Assembly (NCBI GenBank): GCA_001805695.1
Contig: MHGT01000030.1
Coordinates: 5,864-11,305, forward strand
Source of the DNA: Omnitrophica WOR_2 bacterium RIFCSPHIGHO2_02_FULL_67_20
Lineage (GTDB): Bacteria; Omnitrophota; Gorgyraeia; Aquiviventales; Aquiviventaceae
Direction of reading: 5' to 3'
Length of the DNA: 5,442 bases
Position 1 is the stretch's first letter. The number at the start of each line of letters is the position of its first letter. This document shows, piece after piece, positions 4,753-5,442 of this stretch. Made by a program: the position numbers and the translations under genes. The notes below the pieces were generated by a model. It was not told where the DNA came from. It worked only from the letters and a program-made list of their open reading frames with translations, and made no database searches.

Positions 4753-5298
4753 TCAGTGGTAGCGCTGCAACACCTGCTCCCATAACCCTTTAGCCTTGAG
4801 GATCAGCTCAACGACCTCGCGAACCGCCCCCCTCCCTCCCGGCCTGCGGGTAATGTAGTGGGCGGCCTGCTTGACCTCCTCCACGGCGTTGGGCACCGCC
4901 ACCGCAAGACCGACCCGCCGCAGGATGGGCAGCTCTATGAGATCGTCGCTGATGGCGCAGACGTGCTCGTCGCTCACGCGGAAGCGCTTGAGCAGCTTCT
5001 GGTAGGCGGGCAGCTTGAGGCGCTGGCCCTGAGCGAGCCAGTCCACCCGCATCTCCTTGGCGCGCCGCTTGACCATGCGGGACTCGCGGGCGCTGATGAT
5101 GGCGGACTTGAGCCCGACCCGGTTCCAGAAGATCAGCCCCGCCCCGTCCTGCACGTCGAAGAACTTCAGCTCGTCGCCGTAGTCGGCGTAGACGATACGG
5201 CCGTCCGTCAGGACGCCGTCCACGTCCATCAGCAGGATGCTCACCCGCGAGGCCCGCTGGACCACCGCAGGCGAGAGCGCGGCCAAGGTTGGAACCAT
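4753..5298 (-). CDS. kdsC: 3-deoxy-D-manno-octulosonate 8-phosphate phosphatase (KdsC)
   Basis: KdsC is a cytoplasmic HAD-family phosphatase that releases Kdo from Kdo-8-phosphate before CMP-activation. The 181 residues are the normal length for this cap-less tetrameric type. Motif I is MDVDGVLTDG (24-33; nucleophile D25, acid D27). FDVQDGAGL (47-55) and the C-terminal GGRGAVREVVELIL (154-167) are typical of KdsC. Motif II reads ISARES (68-73; S69) where ITGR/ISGR is usual. The motif III Lys is K95 (QGQRLK). Motif IV reads SDDLIELP (117-124) where GDDLIDxP is usual, so Glu122 replaces a conserved Asp. The ATG at 5298 is the only good start; no strong ribosome binding site is seen. The neighbours (probable kdsD before it, LPS export genes after) support the call. 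Identity is very likely, but full activity is less sure given the motif changes. Confidence 0.93.
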   Translation of the reverse strand: MVPTLAALSPAVVQRASRVSILLMDVDGVLTDGRIVYADYGDELKFFDVQDGAGLIFWNRVGLKSAIISARESRMVKRRAKEMRVDWLAQGQRLKLPAYQKLLKRFRVSDEHVCAISDDLIELPILRRVGLAVAVPNAVEEVKQAAHYITRRPGGRGAVREVVELILKAKGLWEQVLQRYH

Positions 5299-5323
5299 AT
5301 GAATGTAAAACGACCTTAAACTG

Positions 5324-5413
5324 CCAAGGTGATTTCGCTGATTGTGAATCGATTTCGCCGATGAGAACGTTGTATCTGCGAAATCAATCCATAATCTGCG
5401 GAATCAATCTTGG
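5324..5413. repeat. Large imperfect palindrome built from four ATCTGCGAAATC-type motifs
   Basis: Arms at 5331-5362 and 5374-5405 match at 26 of 32 positions around an 11-base centre containing AACGTT. With a one-base bulge, CCAAG (5324-5328) and CTTGG (5409-5413) extend the pairing. The arms consist of four 12-bp units, two as GATTTCGCYGAT (5331, 5351) and two inverted (5374, 5394), each pair spaced 20 bases apart. It fills most of the gap between the probable kdsD end and kdsC. It may be a dispersed repeat, an RNA hairpin or a protein-binding array. Confidence 0.8.
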
Positions 5414-5424
5414 TTTGTGAACTC

Positions 5425-5442
5425 CTAGAAACCGGCCTTCAG
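5425..5442 (-). CDS. kdsD: C-terminal end of upstream gene, probably arabinose-5-phosphate isomerase KdsD
   Basis: The last six codons at the window edge read LKAGF-stop on the minus strand, closely resembling the usual KdsD ending (DLLRAGVV in E. coli). KdsD makes the arabinose-5-phosphate used for Kdo and commonly precedes kdsC. Only five residues are visible, so the call rests mainly on synteny. Confidence 0.4.
   Translation of the reverse strand: MKAGF

Noticed and set aside
4308..4793. 161-codon plus-strand open frame across the MITE and the HTH gene
   Set aside because: It is antisense to a recognised HTH domain and begins inside the inverted repeat; no domain is visible.
5299..5330. 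TTGGCA...TACATT as a kdsC promoter
   Set aside because: The spacer is only 14 bases, and no acceptable -10 box exists at 16-18 bases.

Overview
The window comes from a GC-rich Gram-negative (diderm) bacterium that makes lipopolysaccharide. Every convincing gene lies on the minus strand. The gene set combines Kdo synthesis, lipid A acylation and LPS export with trigger factor and ClpP. That content, the high GC and the short dispersed repeats would fit an uncultivated soil or sediment lineage such as Methylomirabilota/Rokubacteria. The lineage is an inference from gene order and base composition only, and no sequence search was run.

Reading in the direction of transcription, from high to low coordinates: a tiny C-terminal remnant at the right edge (5425-5442) looks like the end of kdsD. 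A 126-base gap follows that holds a large imperfect palindrome. Next is kdsC (Kdo-8-phosphate phosphatase, 4753-5298), then an AT-rich gap with a possible promoter and a small inverted repeat, and a 70-residue excisionase-type helix-turn-helix protein (4440-4652). A 353-base non-coding stretch (4087-4439) follows. It holds a 133-139 bp MITE-like element, a GGGGTC palindrome, a weak hairpin, a perfect 17-bp-arm palindrome and a good sigma-70-like promoter.

That promoter leads into one 649-codon open frame (2137-4086). It encodes a lipid A acyltransferase (LpxL/HtrB), a lipobox-containing hydrophobic segment, an LptC domain and an LptA/OstA-like domain. Then come lptB (1410-2132), a trigger factor gene (297-1406) whose product lacks the peptidyl-prolyl isomerase domain, and the first 83 codons of clpP (1-251), which run off the left edge. 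Spacings of 4, 3 and 45 bases and the absence of a convincing terminator suggest that lpxL-lptCA-lptB-tig-clpP are co-transcribed.

The genes form a logical unit. KdsD and KdsC supply Kdo, LpxL completes lipid A acylation, and LptB drives the LptC/LptA relay of LPS to the outer membrane. Trigger factor and ClpP handle nascent and damaged proteins. The most notable points are the apparent LpxL-LptC-LptA fusion joined through a frame-sensitive 7-bp tandem repeat, the PPIase-less trigger factor, and a probable IS630-type MITE inserted exactly at the stop codon of the helix-turn-helix gene.
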